From positions 727,792,300 to 727,856,299 of the forward strand of contig CM062812.1 in assembly GCA_031772625.1 (NCBI GenBank): 64,000 nt of DNA, read 5' to 3'. Position numbers and translations under genes: made by a program. Position 1 is the stretch's first letter. Each line of letters starts with the position of its first letter. The notes beneath the pieces were generated by a model. It did not search any database. It had not been told where the DNA came from and saw only the letters and a list, made by a program, of their open reading frames with translations. The stretch comes from Pinus tabuliformis. Taxonomy: Eukaryota; Streptophyta; Pinopsida; Pinales; Pinaceae. This document shows positions 36,795-47,767 of the stretch, piece after piece.

Positions 36795-39346
36795 ATTGAA
36801 AACATGGGAAATATCTAAAATAACTAGGGCATAATCCATTTTAGGTATGAGTTTAGCAATGTCTTCATAGTCGCCTTATATTACCTGATATTGAATAGTG
36901 TCTAACCCATTCCAAATGAAATGAGTAAGATTTGGATCAAGTTCAACATTCTTAAGATGTTGCTTCTTCAGTATTTCCATCTTTATTTTTTATATAAAGG
37001 TTCTAAAACTATCTGGTGCTCCATTTTCATCCTTCTTCATCTTTGATAAAATAAACAAATACATGTGTAAGTTGTAAATTAAAAATAGTATACAAATGAA
37101 TAAAAATGAATGTATAAATCAACATACCTTTTTAAATGCACGAGAAAAAAAAATTTAAGGTTGATGTGGAACTTGAATCTAGATAGTTGCGTACAACATC
37201 ATCCCAACTATCTTCATTCAACAATTTAAACATTTGTTCTTAAATTTTCATGTAAACTTTGTGAGTGCATGGATAAAGTAAAAAAAATTTAATAGAATGA
37301 TATGTATAACAAATACTACCAAGAACAATATGTTACATTTAGAAGAAAATTATAATCTAGAAATAAATAAAAGTAATTCAACAAACTTACTTTTGAAATT
37401 CCTCAGACATTTCCTCCAATGATAATTCCCCTGATCTCACATGAGATAATATTTATTTGACAAGTTTTTCATCCTTCGCTCCTTGCAATTCTCTCCAAGG
37501 TGTGATAGTCATATCTTCTGGAAGCTGCTTCATTTTAGGCCCTGATTTACTGTTGCTACATATCAATGGCTTAGACTTTTTGACCTTCTGGTTTTTAATG
37601 CCAATGTTCTCCCACATGCTAAAAATATCATTAATCAACTCCCATATCACTTGAGTTCTAAATTTCAACTGGAAAATGTTATCAACACCTCCGAATAAGT
37701 CACTAAATTTGCCACCTTTTCCACCTTTTGAATTGATTTTCTCTTCAATTTGATAGCCTATTTTCATACAAAATTCCTTTCGGAAATCTACAGTAACATA
37801 TATCCTATCCCCACCACATTTTTCTTCAAATTCACTATGAATAAATCTAACACCTTGGATGAAAGTCATAGACATCCTATATTCATTATCTGAGTTATGA
37901 TCCCATGCCATTAACTTTGCTTCTGTATCTGATAAATCAGCATAAATGATACATTTAATTGTCTCAAAATGTGGGTTATTGGGATATTCCTCCATCAATT
38001 ACCTATGATCTTCCACAGAATGGTTACCCCCAAGCACATAATAATTGTATTCAAAACATTTTGACTTATCAAATGCTTCTTTGTTGGGAACTTGAACTGG
38101 ATCAAAAATAAGCACATAATTAACAACATGAGCATATGGATTGTACCTCATCAATGTCTTCAAGCTGTGAACATGCAAATGGTGTGGCTTTCTGATTTGA
38201 TATTGACATTGTCCTTCACTTTCCTTATAGATTTGTATGACATTAAGCTGAAATGTACGACCACCCTGAATTATGTTTCTCTTTGTCAAGTTCTGTCAAA
38301 TGGAATTTTGTTTTGTTTTGATAACGCCATCCTTTAATTCAGCTCCTGGTGTAATGATTTCTCTGCCTTCTTTTGAAGTTTCACTAGGTTCTTAACTGTT
38401 GGTAATGACTACATCAAAATGTTCAACTTTACTTTTCTTCTTCATAATATTCTCATCATTAAATGTAACAGATTTATTCTTGGGCAGTGTTATTTTTCGT
38501 CTTTTACAACTCTTCTCAGTTCAAATGTCATCCTTAGTAATGACAACATATTATTCACTACCAATTTCATCTTCCTCATCTTCAAAAGTAACTTCTCTAC
38601 CCTTGCTAGATTTATCCACTAGAGGGCTTTTTTTTTTTTCTGATCCCTTGGATGTAGTTTTGTAGCATCATGAATTACTACATTTTTCTTGTTTGCCATA
38701 TCTTCTTCTGACATTGAGTAGAAACTGCTAACAACTTTCATAATATCATGCTCTATGAAATGAATGCCTCCCAACCTAATCGAACAACTTTTAACAAAAT
38801 TTTGCCAAAAAAAATATCATATGTTAATAAAAACAAAGTTAAAAAAATATAGTGAGACAATTGCAAGAATGAAAAACACAAATATAAATAATAATACTTA
38901 CAATATTTTGTTTCATCTCAATTATGATTTATTTACACTGCTTTGTAGATACCTCTCTCGTGTCATACAATGAATATGATAACTAGTATTTAATCCTTTC
39001 ATGTGACTTGGGCGGTTTCGTAAGTATGTAAACAACTTCACTGTCTTGTACAGAACACATGTCTATGACTCTTCCCATCACATCATAAATTCCATTATCA
39101 TTAGGTATATCAACATATAGATATATCTGCACATTTTGGCTCTCTTTCTTTAACATACCAAACATTTGATGGAAGTTTCACTTCTTTTGATTTCTTTTAG
39201 TATGAAATCATCTTCTTATCATTTGAGGCACTTGAAAGATTTGCAGCCATCATCTCATGTGGGGTTCATTCCCCAATGTTTTTTGAATATCCACCTTTAA
39301 GAGTCTTTGGTCCATAAAGATTCACATAAATCTTCTTTGATGCCAT
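36795..39346 (-). pseudogene. Gene A, 5' part: ParB/Srx-like domain and methyltransferase start
   Basis: Minus-strand gene with a start at ATG 39346-39344 (MASKKIYVNLYGP), just after a TTTTTTTCAG acceptor that implies a 5' UTR intron. An exon of about 38795-37391 encodes an acidic/basic linker (KSCKRRKITLPKNKS, possible nuclear signal) and then a ParB/sulfiredoxin-like domain: YNPYAHVVNYVLIFDPVQVP, YYVLGGNHSVEDHR (equivalent of the ParB G-x-x-R-x-x-A box) and CIIYADLSDTEAKLMAWDHN. Introns 37390-about 37260 and 37127-37041 follow; the second joins in phase 0. The final exon, 37040-36795, ends YALVILDISHVFNIPN, where the methylase D-P-P-Y box should be (DISH could derive from DIPY by two transitions). 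The LINE then interrupts. Several stops and one frameshift. Confidence 0.75.
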
Positions 39347-39828
39347 TTTCCTGAAAAAAAGAGACACGCATAAATTAGTAAATGACAAAAACATAGTAAC
39401 TTGAATTAACAATGAAAACGTTAAATGATAATTAATTTTATAAACCATAACAATTTGGAAAAAAAAAAAAAAATTTAAAAAATACATCGCCCTGTCGTTG
39501 CACCCTGGAAATCGGCCGACCAGCAGTTGGTCGGCCATTGGTTCCGGCCCCCTAGCCCACCCTAGTGGCCCAACCACTGCCCCCTGTCTAGCCAATAATT
39601 TAGGTAAAAGTTTTAGTTTGCAATTTTAAATTTAAAGATTAATTTCATAAAAAAATTTAGTTAAAATTTTTCAATAAATTGTAGAATAAAATAATGAAGG
39701 CGAATACATGAAACAAAATTTTTGGAGGGAAATATTTTGGCGAAAATATTTCGAGGGAAAATTTCATTCTCTAAACTATATAATACCTTTTGGAGAGTCT
39801 GTCATTCAACCTCTTCAACTTGAAAGGG
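39347..39828. promoter_or_regulatory. Divergent promoter region between genes A and B
   Basis: About 480 bp separate the two start codons. Most is AT-rich, but 39487-39590 is a sharply bounded GC-rich patch containing the perfect 9-bp inverted repeat GGCCGACCA (39514-39522) / TGGTCGGCC (39528-39536) with a 5-nt spacer. A poly(A) run (39460-39475) lies on the gene A side. The GC patch may be the 5' UTR exon of gene A, since an acceptor just before the gene A ATG requires one upstream. Confidence 0.5.
39729..39785 (+). promoter_or_regulatory. Gene B core promoter: E2F-like palindrome and TATA box
   Basis: A perfect inverted repeat, GAAATATTTT (39729-39738) and AAAATATTTC (39743-39752), surrounds GGCG, so its centre reads TTTGGCGAAA, very close to the E2F consensus TTTSSCGC/TTTGGCGAAA. 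TATATAATA follows at 39777-39785, and the gene B ATG is 44 bp further on. Gene B would therefore have a very short leader. Confidence 0.55.
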
Positions 39829-39944
39829 ATGGATTCTTATGATAGTGAAGTTTTGCTTTGTAAAGCATCAACATTTTCATCGTGTAACAACTCCAATGAA
39901 TATAACGGAAATTCATCCACTATGAATAGAAAGTCAATTCTTCC

Positions 39945-41600
39945 ACTTAGTCCTAATCCTAAGGACTATGCGAGCAGCACTGATGAAATAGGGGATGAAT
40001 AATTTCAACTAAATAAAGAGTCACAGATTCCACTTAGTCCTAATCCTAAGGATTATGAGAGCAATACTGATGAGGAGCATGATCAAGAATTTCAAAAGAA
40101 TGGAGTGTCGCGATGTCCACTTAGTCCTAATGCTATGGACTATGAGAGCAACAGTGATGAAGGGCATGATGACGAATTTCAAAAGAATGGATTGTCATGG
40201 TGTCCACTTATTCCTAATCATATTTAATATGAGAGCATCAGTGATGAAGAGCATGATGACAAATTTCAAAAGAATGGAGTGTCAGGTGTCCAATTAATCC
40301 TAATCCTAAGGACCATGATAGCAACAGTGATGAAGACCATGATGGAAAATTTCAAAAGAATGGAGTGTCACGGTTTCGTCTTAGTCCTAATCTTATGGAC
40401 TATGAGAGTAGCAGTGATGAAGAGAATGATGACGAATTTCAAAAGAATGGAGTGTCGCGGTGTGCACTTAGTCATAATCCTATGGACTATGAGAGAAATA
40501 GTGATGAAGAGCATGATGATGAATTTCAAAAGAATGGAGTGTCACGGTGTCCACTTAGTCCTTATCCTAAGGACTATGAGAGAAACAATGATGAAGATCA
40601 TGATGAAAAATTTCAAAGGAATGGAGTGTCATGGTGTCCTCTTAGTCATAATCCTATGGAATGTGAGAGCAGCAGTGATGAAGAGCATGATGCCAAATTT
40701 CAAAAGAATGGAGTGTCACGGTGTCCACTTTGTCCTAATCCTATGGACTATTGGAGTAGTAGTGATGAAGAGCATGATGACAAATTTCAAAAGAATGGAG
40801 TGTGATGGGGTCCTCTTAGTCCTAATCCTATGGAATATGAGAGCAGCAATGATGAAGAACATGATGATGAATTTCAAAGGAATGGAGTGCCAGAGTGTCC
40901 ATTTAGTCCTAATCCTATGGACTATGAGAGCAGAAGTGATGAAGAGCGTGATGAAAAATTTCAAAAGAATGGAGTGTCTCGATGTGCTCTTAGTCCTAAT
41001 CCAATGGACTATGAAAGCAGTAGTGATGAATAATTTCAACTGAATAGAGTGTCACAATGTCCACTTTGCCCTAGTCCTATGGACTATGAAAGCAACAATG
41101 ATGAATAACATGATGAATAATTTCAAAAGAATGAAGTGCCATGGTGTCCACTTAGTCCTAATCCTATGGACTATGAGAGCAGGAGTGATGAAGAGGATAT
41201 GAAAAATTTCAAAAGAATGGAGTGTCACAGTGTCGTCTTAGTCCTAGTCCAATGGACTATGAGAGTAGCAGTGATGAAGAACATGATGACAAATTTCAAA
41301 AGAATGGAGTGTCATGGTGTCCACTTAGTCCTAATCCTATGGACTATGAGAGCTGTAGTGATGAAGGACAGGATGAAGCACTTAGTCCTAATCCTAATGA
41401 CTATAAGAGTAGCAATGACAAATGATAGGATGTAGCATTTTCAGTAAGTAAACAATCACATTTTTGGCATAGTCCTAATTCTATGGACTATTAGAGCAGC
41501 ACTGACAATGCACATGAGGAAGAATATCCAATAAAGATCGAGGAAAATTTTCCATTTAGTCCCAATTCTAAGGACTATGACAGTAGCACTAAAGAAGGGG
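39945..41600 (+). repeat. Coding minisatellite, 87-bp unit, about 20 copies
   Basis: Unit consensus CPLSPNPMDYESSSDEEHD then DKFQKNGVSR (29 residues). Copies start roughly every 87 bp from 39945 to 41560. Most are in one reading frame although single-base indels and stops break it. The SSSDEEHDD stretch is acidic and contains casein-kinase-2-like sites. The first and last units are the most diverged. Confidence 0.9.
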
Positions 41601-42322
41601 AAGATGAATAATATCCTCCAAGTCAGTATTTGAAAAGCACAAATGATCATAGTGTGGATAACATTCCTCATAATGATGATGAAAATGCTTATACAAATGA
41701 TGATCCAATGATGGAGGTGTTGCCAAGAAATATTGTATCGAGGAGTAGGAGTAGACCTTTTCGTATCAATGCAAGATGTTCTAGCTATACAAGGGGTAGA
41801 GCAGAATATCTGAGGAAAGAAGTTTTGTCAGCGCTCTCATTTCAAGTGAATGTTGTCAAAAATATTGCTTGAAGAATTTAGATTTCAAATTTGCATTAGA
41901 GAAAAGGAAGAGATATTTGTCAATGAATAAAAACATGAAAAATTCATATTTAGTTGGGTGTATGCAATCTATATTTTCAGGTTATTTTATTTCGAAGTAT
42001 GTTATAAATGACACTTTGGGCCGTTATCAAATACTGCAATGTCATGGATGAAAGATTTATTTTCAAAGCATGGAGAGTGTATGCCAAATAGAGAGACAAT
42101 ACATATTCTATATAATTTTTCAAGACGAGAAATCTACAACTTATATAAAGAATATGTAGAAGGTGTTGAGGGACATGGTTGGTTTATTACATATCAATAT
42201 TTTGTGAAGGTATGGAAGAAAGAATTAAACAATTTCCATATTCCTAAGAAGACAAGAATGCATATTTGCAATACATACTTCTCTTAAATAAAAAAGGGGC
42301 AAATGTGAAGGGTCAGAAAGAG

Positions 42323-42410
42323 GTAAGCATTCATAACTTTAACTTTTAAAATTGAATAGTCATGAACTATGAAAACATATTTCTTAATGGCTTTATTTTA
42401 TGTTGTGTAG
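42323..42410 (+). other. Intron in gene B
   Basis: GTAAGC donor at 42323 and TGTTGTGTAG acceptor ending at 42410, 88 bp. Joining gives CEGSERDSIVKEIQ in the frame of the downstream DUF7869-like exon. It indicates the gene was inherited as a spliced gene, not as a retrocopy. Confidence 0.7.
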
Positions 42411-43332
42411 ATTCAATTGTCAAAGAAATTCAGGAGCATCATGAACAACAAATAAGTGAAAGGAAAAAGCTATACAAGTATCGAACGAAGTGTTATGATA
42501 ATCCGAATAAATATTTGGGTTTGATAATTGATGGTATGGACCAGAAGAAAACACTTTTTCCCAAAAATTTACATGAGGAAAATTTTATTTAGTATCGCTT
42601 GGTCGGTTGTATGGTCTTCAATGGGAAAATGTTTCCAAGAGTGTACATCACAGCTCCACATATTCATAATGATGCAAATTTGACAATAACCATAATTCAT
42701 GATGTGCTTTCTAATTGGTCTAGTAACCTTCCTGAAGTTTTGTATCTACAATTGGACAACACTTGCCATGAAAACAAAAATCAGGTTGTTTTTGGATATC
42801 CAAACATTCTCTTTGAATTGAGACTTTTTCAAAAGGTAAAGGTTGGTTTCCTTCTTTTTGGGCACAATCATGACCATATTCATCAAATGTTCAGTCGTTT
42901 TTCAATCACATTGAGGAGGAAGGAAGTTGGGAGCTTGCCATCATTAATTGAATGTATTAAGAAATCATCCATGACAGAGCCTGCTTTTGATGTGTTGGAA
43001 GAAAATGTTGACATGTGAAGGTTTATTCTGGGATCACATGGTGAGGAGAAATGCATTGAACAACTTAATGACATTAGCTTCCAACATCAATTCCGTATCA
43101 AAAAAATTGATGGGAAAACACTAATATGGGGCAAGAAGTATTCAACTACTGCAAAATGGACATTGTCATCAGGTTTGGGTCTTTTCAAGTTCCTTCCAGA
43201 TCATCCAATATTTGCATCAAAAATATTGTTATTACAGTTAGTTGGTGAAGTTCATAATGCACAGAGACAGAATAGAGATATAAATTATTCTGATTGCCTA
43301 GAAGAAATTAAAAAATGTATTAGATATACATA

Positions 43333-43950
43333 TGATCCGGATTTAAACAGGAACGCAACAAATTATATAGATAACCATAACCACAGATATGCAGCGGAAA
43401 TAATACTTCATTTCATTAATGTAAAGTACTGAAAAATGCTTACAAACAATAATGGAAATAAACCAACTAGGGCGATGGTAGCTTATCTCTGAGAAGAGAT
43501 GTGGTGGCTACATGCCTCCGAACTGTCTTACAATGAGGCTCAAAGGCCTATTTATTGTTGAGAAACAATGGAAAACCCTTAACATTCAAAAACCTAACCC
43601 TAGAAGATGAAACACCAAACTGTGGGCCCCGTTTGGGTAAATTGGTACATCAACTTCCCGGGGTTGTAACTTTGGCATACGAGCTCCGTTTCACGTGTAC
43701 AATAGATCGTTAGAAAGATATATCCGAGCACTACCACTTTGGGAGGCAACATTGGTCCATTAACCAATGTTGCCATAGATTTCCCAAAAAACTTCGTTTA
43801 GGGCCTCAAAACGGCTCCAGAAGTTGAGGACCCGAAAAACTACTAAAAATAGTAAATTGTGCTATAACTTAGGGAACTGAAAAACTGAAAGAGACAGTTG
43901 TGGGGGTCCAAGTCGAATAGGTGGGTGGCCACCAACATCCACCTAGATCA
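43333..43950 (-). repeat. 3' LTR of the gene B-interrupting element
   Basis: About 90% identical by eye to 47150-47767. Bounded on the plus strand by TGATCCGG and CTAGATCA, so it ends in TG...CA. The purine tract AAGGGGGAAGGAA (minus strand) abuts it. The frame that reads into this LTR from gene B (43333-43432) is therefore not gene B protein. Confidence 0.85.
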
Positions 43951-44320
43951 TTCCTTCCCCCTTAGGAAGCAATGGTCCCCATCGCATTAAGTTCCTCCAT
44001 CTGTTGAACTTGTCCTCGGGTGAGCTGTTCTGCAATCTTTGATGTGTCCAGTAATGGTGGGAAGCATGGTCGACGACGATCCACATTGAACACTTGGTGC
44101 AAGCGAAGGAATGGAGGAATGTTGTGCTTCAAAGAATTTTTTCCTGTAGCCTCGGTACTGGTGTAAGGACCATGTCAGAGTGGTTTGAATTTCTGATCGG
44201 TTCTGGTAAGGCATTCTCTCTGCAGATGCAACCAGAATTTGTTGCCCACTTGAAGCTTGTTTGGTACCCCTGTGGGTGAGGAGAAGTTGTTCATGTGTTC
44301 TGTCATGATCGTATTCGTTT
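43951..44320 (-). pseudogene. Integrase C-terminal remnant
   Basis: The minus frame reads VGNKFWLHLQRECLTR, HGPYTSTEATGKNS and HQVFNVDRRRPCFPPLL, the C-terminal (GPY/F) segment of a Ty3/gypsy integrase. It is joined directly to protease sequence at about 44320, so about 2.5-3 kb of RT, RNase H and integrase core is missing. Confidence 0.7.
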
Positions 44321-44885
44321 GCTGCTGCTGGTGCGTAGAGGAACCCTTTGCAGGGGCATGGATGTAGCAACGATCTTCCTCTTACATTGGGAGTGAACCA
44401 TACAAATGAATTTCCTAGTCTGGGAGATGAGCTTGCTGCCTTTCTTAGCAGTGATCAAAGAGGTGGCGGTAGGTGGGGCTACCTCCGGTATCCTGTATAA
44501 TGAATCATCCAAAGAAATAATAACAGCGCGAGGCCTTGACTCATACACAGCATGTCGCCTCCACAAGTATGGTTGGCCTAATAGTACATCGCAAACATCC
44601 AGAGGTGTAACATCACACAATACCTTGTCCGTGAAGGGCTTGATGCTGTAGGGAAGGCGACACTACTGGCGAAATTTGAGATCTCGTCCTTCATGAAGCC
44701 ACTTGATACTATACGGTTGCAGGTGTGGTGTAGTCGGTAGGCCCAATCGCTTCATGACCTCTGCTGAAATGAGGTTCTTTTGGCTGCCACTGTCGACAAT
44801 GAATTGCAGCGGCGAACCCTTCACCCACATCTGTGAGTGGAAAAGATGCTCCTCTTCCTCTAGATTTTCAGGCTCATTTTTCTAG
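44321..44885 (-). pseudogene. Retroviral-type protease
   Basis: The minus strand reads FIVDSGSQKNLISAEVMKRL (active site D-S-G, about 44790) and, downstream at 44560-44610, CDVLLGQPYLWRRHAVYE, the typical end of the Ty3/gypsy protease fold. One stop near 44665. The active-site triad is intact. Confidence 0.8.
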
Positions 44886-46090
44886 ATTTTAGCGGTGGAA
44901 ACAATGGCGCTGGGATCCGCATCAATGATTTGCTTCCCTTTTCCATTCCCCTTGTCGAGTTCTGGCTCAGGGTCGGAACATGCATCTGATTCAGAAGCCT
45001 TCAACTCGGCCACCAGCGACTGCTTGGTCCGACACTCACTTGTGTTATGAGTGGAACTCTTGTGGAACTCACACCACTTCCCTGTGTCCTTCTTCGGCTT
45101 CATTGTGTTGTTCTTTTCTTGCGGCTTTGATAGGTTGTCTTGGGTCATCGCACCTTCGCTTTGTCCTTTGGGCTTCGGATTTGCAGATCCAAAATCTCGC
45201 TTCTTCTGTTTGCACTTTTGCTCAATTTTGACAGTGTATCGATATGCTGTGCCAAGTGAGGAGATGTTCAAGAACTCCATCTCTTCTTGCATGTATCTAT
45301 GTAGGCAGCCGCAGTATTCGAGTACCAGATGCAGCTTAGAATCTTTGATACCCAACTATGTGCGAAGGGTATGAAAAATGTTGGTGAACTCAGGCACATC
45401 TTGGTCCTGTCCCTGCCATAGCATGGTCCATTTGACGTATTTGTCCTCATAGCTTTTGATAGGGTAATACTGCTCGTTGATGGCATCTCGGAATGAATCC
45501 CAAGTGGGTGCAACTAAAAATAGTGAGCCTGTGCTTTCATCCTTCTGCTCACAGTAGGTTTCCCACCAGTCCTTGACGTGGGGGGCTACTTTGAGAAGAG
45601 CGAAAACAATCTTTTCCTAACTCGAAAATTCATGAACCTAAAAATAACCCTCTAGCAGATTTAACCATTTATCTACGGCATCTGCGTCTATCTGACCCTC
45701 GAATATGGGGATTTCAAAATTAACTTGTACCTTAAAGGACGTGGCGTTTCCAGAGTGGCTGCTAGAAGCCGATGCGTCACTTTTGGGTAGCTGCTGAAGG
45801 ATCTGGGCAAAGCTGTCCATCATCGCATTCTGTTGTCACTTGACGGCTTCTTCGAGCAAGATTTTGATGGGATCTCCTGCCCCCTAATCTTCCTTCTCAT
45901 CCTCCATGGGGATTTCAAAACTAACTTGTACCTTAAAGGGTGTGGCGTTTCCAGAGTGGCTGCTGGAAGTTGATGCGTCACTTTTGGGTAGCCGCTGAAG
46001 GATCTGGGCAAAGCTGTCCATCATCGCGTTCCGTTATCGCTCGAGAGCTTCCTCGAGCAAGATTTTGATAGGATCTCCTGCCCCCTCATC
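44886..46090 (-). pseudogene. gag, with internal 201-bp duplication
   Basis: The C-terminal zinc-binding stretch at 44882-45355 includes WCEFHKSSTHNTSECRTKQS. The capsid portion at 45638-45823 carries FKVQVNFEIPIFEGQIDADA and KWLNLLEGYF. A gag segment of about 200 bp is repeated in tandem (45705-45905 and 45906-46093), joined at ATGGGGATTTC. At 46093 gag jumps into LTR sequence at CTTAC, losing the gag start and primer site. Confidence 0.8.
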
Positions 46091-46676
46091 TTTCTTACAA
46101 ACAGTAAAGGAAATAAACCAGCTAGGGTGATGGTAGCTTATCTCTGAGAAGATATGTGGTGGCTACATGCCTCTGAACTGTCTTATAATGAGGCTCAAGG
46201 CCTATTTATTGTTGAGAAATAATGGAAAACCCTTAAAATTCCAAAACCTAACCCTAGAAGATGAAACGCCAAACTGTGGGCCCCGTTTGGGTAAATTGGT
46301 ACATCAACTTCCCGGGGTCATAAATTTGGCATACGATATCCCTTTGACGCGTACAATAGTTCGTTAGAAAGATCTATCCGAGCACTACCATTTTGGGAGG
46401 AAATATCTATACATGGACCCATGTTGCCCCAGATTTCCCAAAAATGTCGTTTAGGGCCTCAAAATGGCTCCGTAAGTTCAGGACCCGAAAAACTGCTAAA
46501 AATAGTAAGCTGTGCTATAATTTAGGGAAATGAAAAACTGAAAGAGATAGTTGTGGGGGTCCAAGTCGGATAGGTGGGTGGCCACCAGCATCCACCTACA
46601 CATTGTTGATTAAGTTTGGTGCAACTAAAAATAGTGAGCCTATGCTTTCATCCTTCTACTCATAGTAGGTTTCCCA

Positions 46677-47108
46677 CTAGTCCTTGACGTGGGGGGATGC
46701 TTTGAGAAGAGCGAAAACAATCTTTTCCTGACTCACAAATTCATGAACAGAAAAATAACCCTCTAGCAGATTTAACCATTTATCTACGGCATCTGCGTCT
46801 ATCTGACCCTTGAATATGGGGATTTCAAAATTAAGTTGTACCTTAAAGGGCATGGCATTTCCAGATTGGCTTCTAGAAGCCGATGCATCAATTTTGGGTA
46901 GCCGCTGAAGGATCTGGGCAAAGTTGTCCATCATCACGTTCCGTTGTTGCTCGAGGGCTTCTTTGAGCAAGATTTTGATAGGATCTCCTGCCCCCTCGTC
47001 TTTCTTCTCATCCGCCATGGGAGGCCATCGGGATTTATGAGGCTGGTCTTGCAAAGGTTTGACCAATTCAATCCCTAACTCCTTATATCCCGAGCTCGTT
47101 GGGGACAT
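46677..47108 (-). pseudogene. gag 5' end (second unit)
   Basis: Uninterrupted 143-residue frame: MSPTSSGYKELGIELVKPL, then the coiled KEALEQQRNVMMDNFAQILQ and the capsid start VQLNFEIPIFKGQIDADAV through FSVHEFVSQEKIVFALL. The ATG at 47108 lies 26 bp inside the primer site, so this is the genuine polyprotein start of the element. Confidence 0.85.
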
Positions 47109-47133
47109 GCAAAGAAAAACAGAGAAAAAGCAG

Positions 47134-47149
47134 ACCGCTCTGATAACAC
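47134..47149 (-). other. Primer binding site, iMet type
   Basis: The minus strand reads GTTATCAGAGCGGTCT; relative to TGGTATCAGAGC there is a G-to-T change. It lies directly inside the LTR end at 47150. Confidence 0.7.
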
Positions 47150-47767
47150 TGATCTGGATTTAAACAGAAATGCAACAAATTATAGAGATAACCATAACCA
47201 CATATATGCATCGGAAATAATACTTCATTTCATTAATGTAAAATACTGAAAAATGCTTACAAATAGTAATGGAAATAAACCAGCTAGGGCAATGGTAGCT
47301 TATCTCTGAGAAGAGATGTGGTGGCTACATGCCTCTGAAATGTCTTACAATGAGGCTCAAAGGCCTATTTATTGTTGAGAAAGAATGGAAAACCCTTAAA
47401 GTTCCAAAACCTAACCCTAGAAGATGAAATGCCAAACTGTGGGCCCCGTTTGGGTAAATTGGTACATCAGCTTGTCGGGGTCGTAACTTTGGCATACGAT
47501 CTTTGTTTGACGCGTACAATAGATCACTAGAAAGATCTATCCGAGCACTACCACTTTGGGAGGAATCATGGGTCCATGGATCCATTTTGCCCCAGATTTC
47601 CCAAAAAAACATTGTTTAGGGCCTCAAAACGGCTCCGAAAGTTCAGGACCCGAAAAACTGCTAAAAATAGTAAACTGTGCTATAATTTAGGGAACTGAAA
47701 AACTGAAAGAGGCAGTTGTGGGGGTCCAAGTCAGATAGGTGGGTGGCCAGCAACATCCACCTGGACA
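47150..47767 (-). repeat. 5' LTR of the gene B-interrupting element
   Basis: Partner of 43333-43950. Starts TGATCTGG and ends CTGGACA (the other copy ends CTAGATCA). Confidence 0.85.

Larger units (their letters stand above)
39829..43332 (+). pseudogene. Gene B, 5' part: acidic 29-residue repeats and DUF7869-like domain
   Basis: ATG at 39829 (MDSYDSEVLLCKASTF). The N-terminal third is about 20 tandem 29-residue repeats. A basic SRSRSRPFRINARCSSYTRG segment (41740-41800) follows, then LDFKFALEKRKRYLS and IPKKTRMHIC, as in proteins that precede DUF7869. An intron at 42323-42410 (GTAAGC...GTGTAG) leads to the DUF7869-like core: LGLIIDGMDQKK, LYLQLDNTCHENKN and FLLFGHNHDHIHQMFS. The spaced D, D-x-x-x-EN-K-N and H residues suggest an RNase H-fold nuclease or transposase, but that is inference. 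More than eight stops or frameshifts. A Ty3/gypsy element interrupts at 43333. Confidence 0.7.
43333..47767 (-). mobile_element. Internally deleted Ty3/gypsy element inserted in gene B
   Basis: Left LTR 43333-43950 and right LTR 47150-47767, each about 618 bp, starting TGATC(C/T)GGATTTAAAC on the plus strand. PBS 47134-47149, gag and protease on the minus strand, a deletion of RT, RNase H and the integrase core, an integrase C-terminus, and a purine tract at 43951-43965. A third partial LTR lies inside (46090-46600) as a result of a tandem duplication. Flanking ACATA (left) and ACATT (right) may be an imperfect target duplication. Confidence 0.85.

Noticed and set aside
40279..41043. 254-residue open frame rich in M, K and L (SVVLVLIL..NFKRMECHG repeats)
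   Set aside because: It is the 87-bp minisatellite read in the wrong frame. The true frame encodes the acidic SDEE repeats in line with the gene B start.
43163..43432. Plus-strand frame ending NRNATNYIDNHNHRYAAE, apparently completing gene B
   Set aside because: From 43333 on it reads through the inserted LTR. The real gene B continuation is at 47768.
43987..44370. 127-residue minus-strand frame
   Set aside because: Shadow frame. The neighbouring minus frame carries recognisable integrase C-terminal and protease text.
47325..47612. 95-residue minus frame
   Set aside because: Lies wholly inside an LTR and recurs only where LTR copies do.
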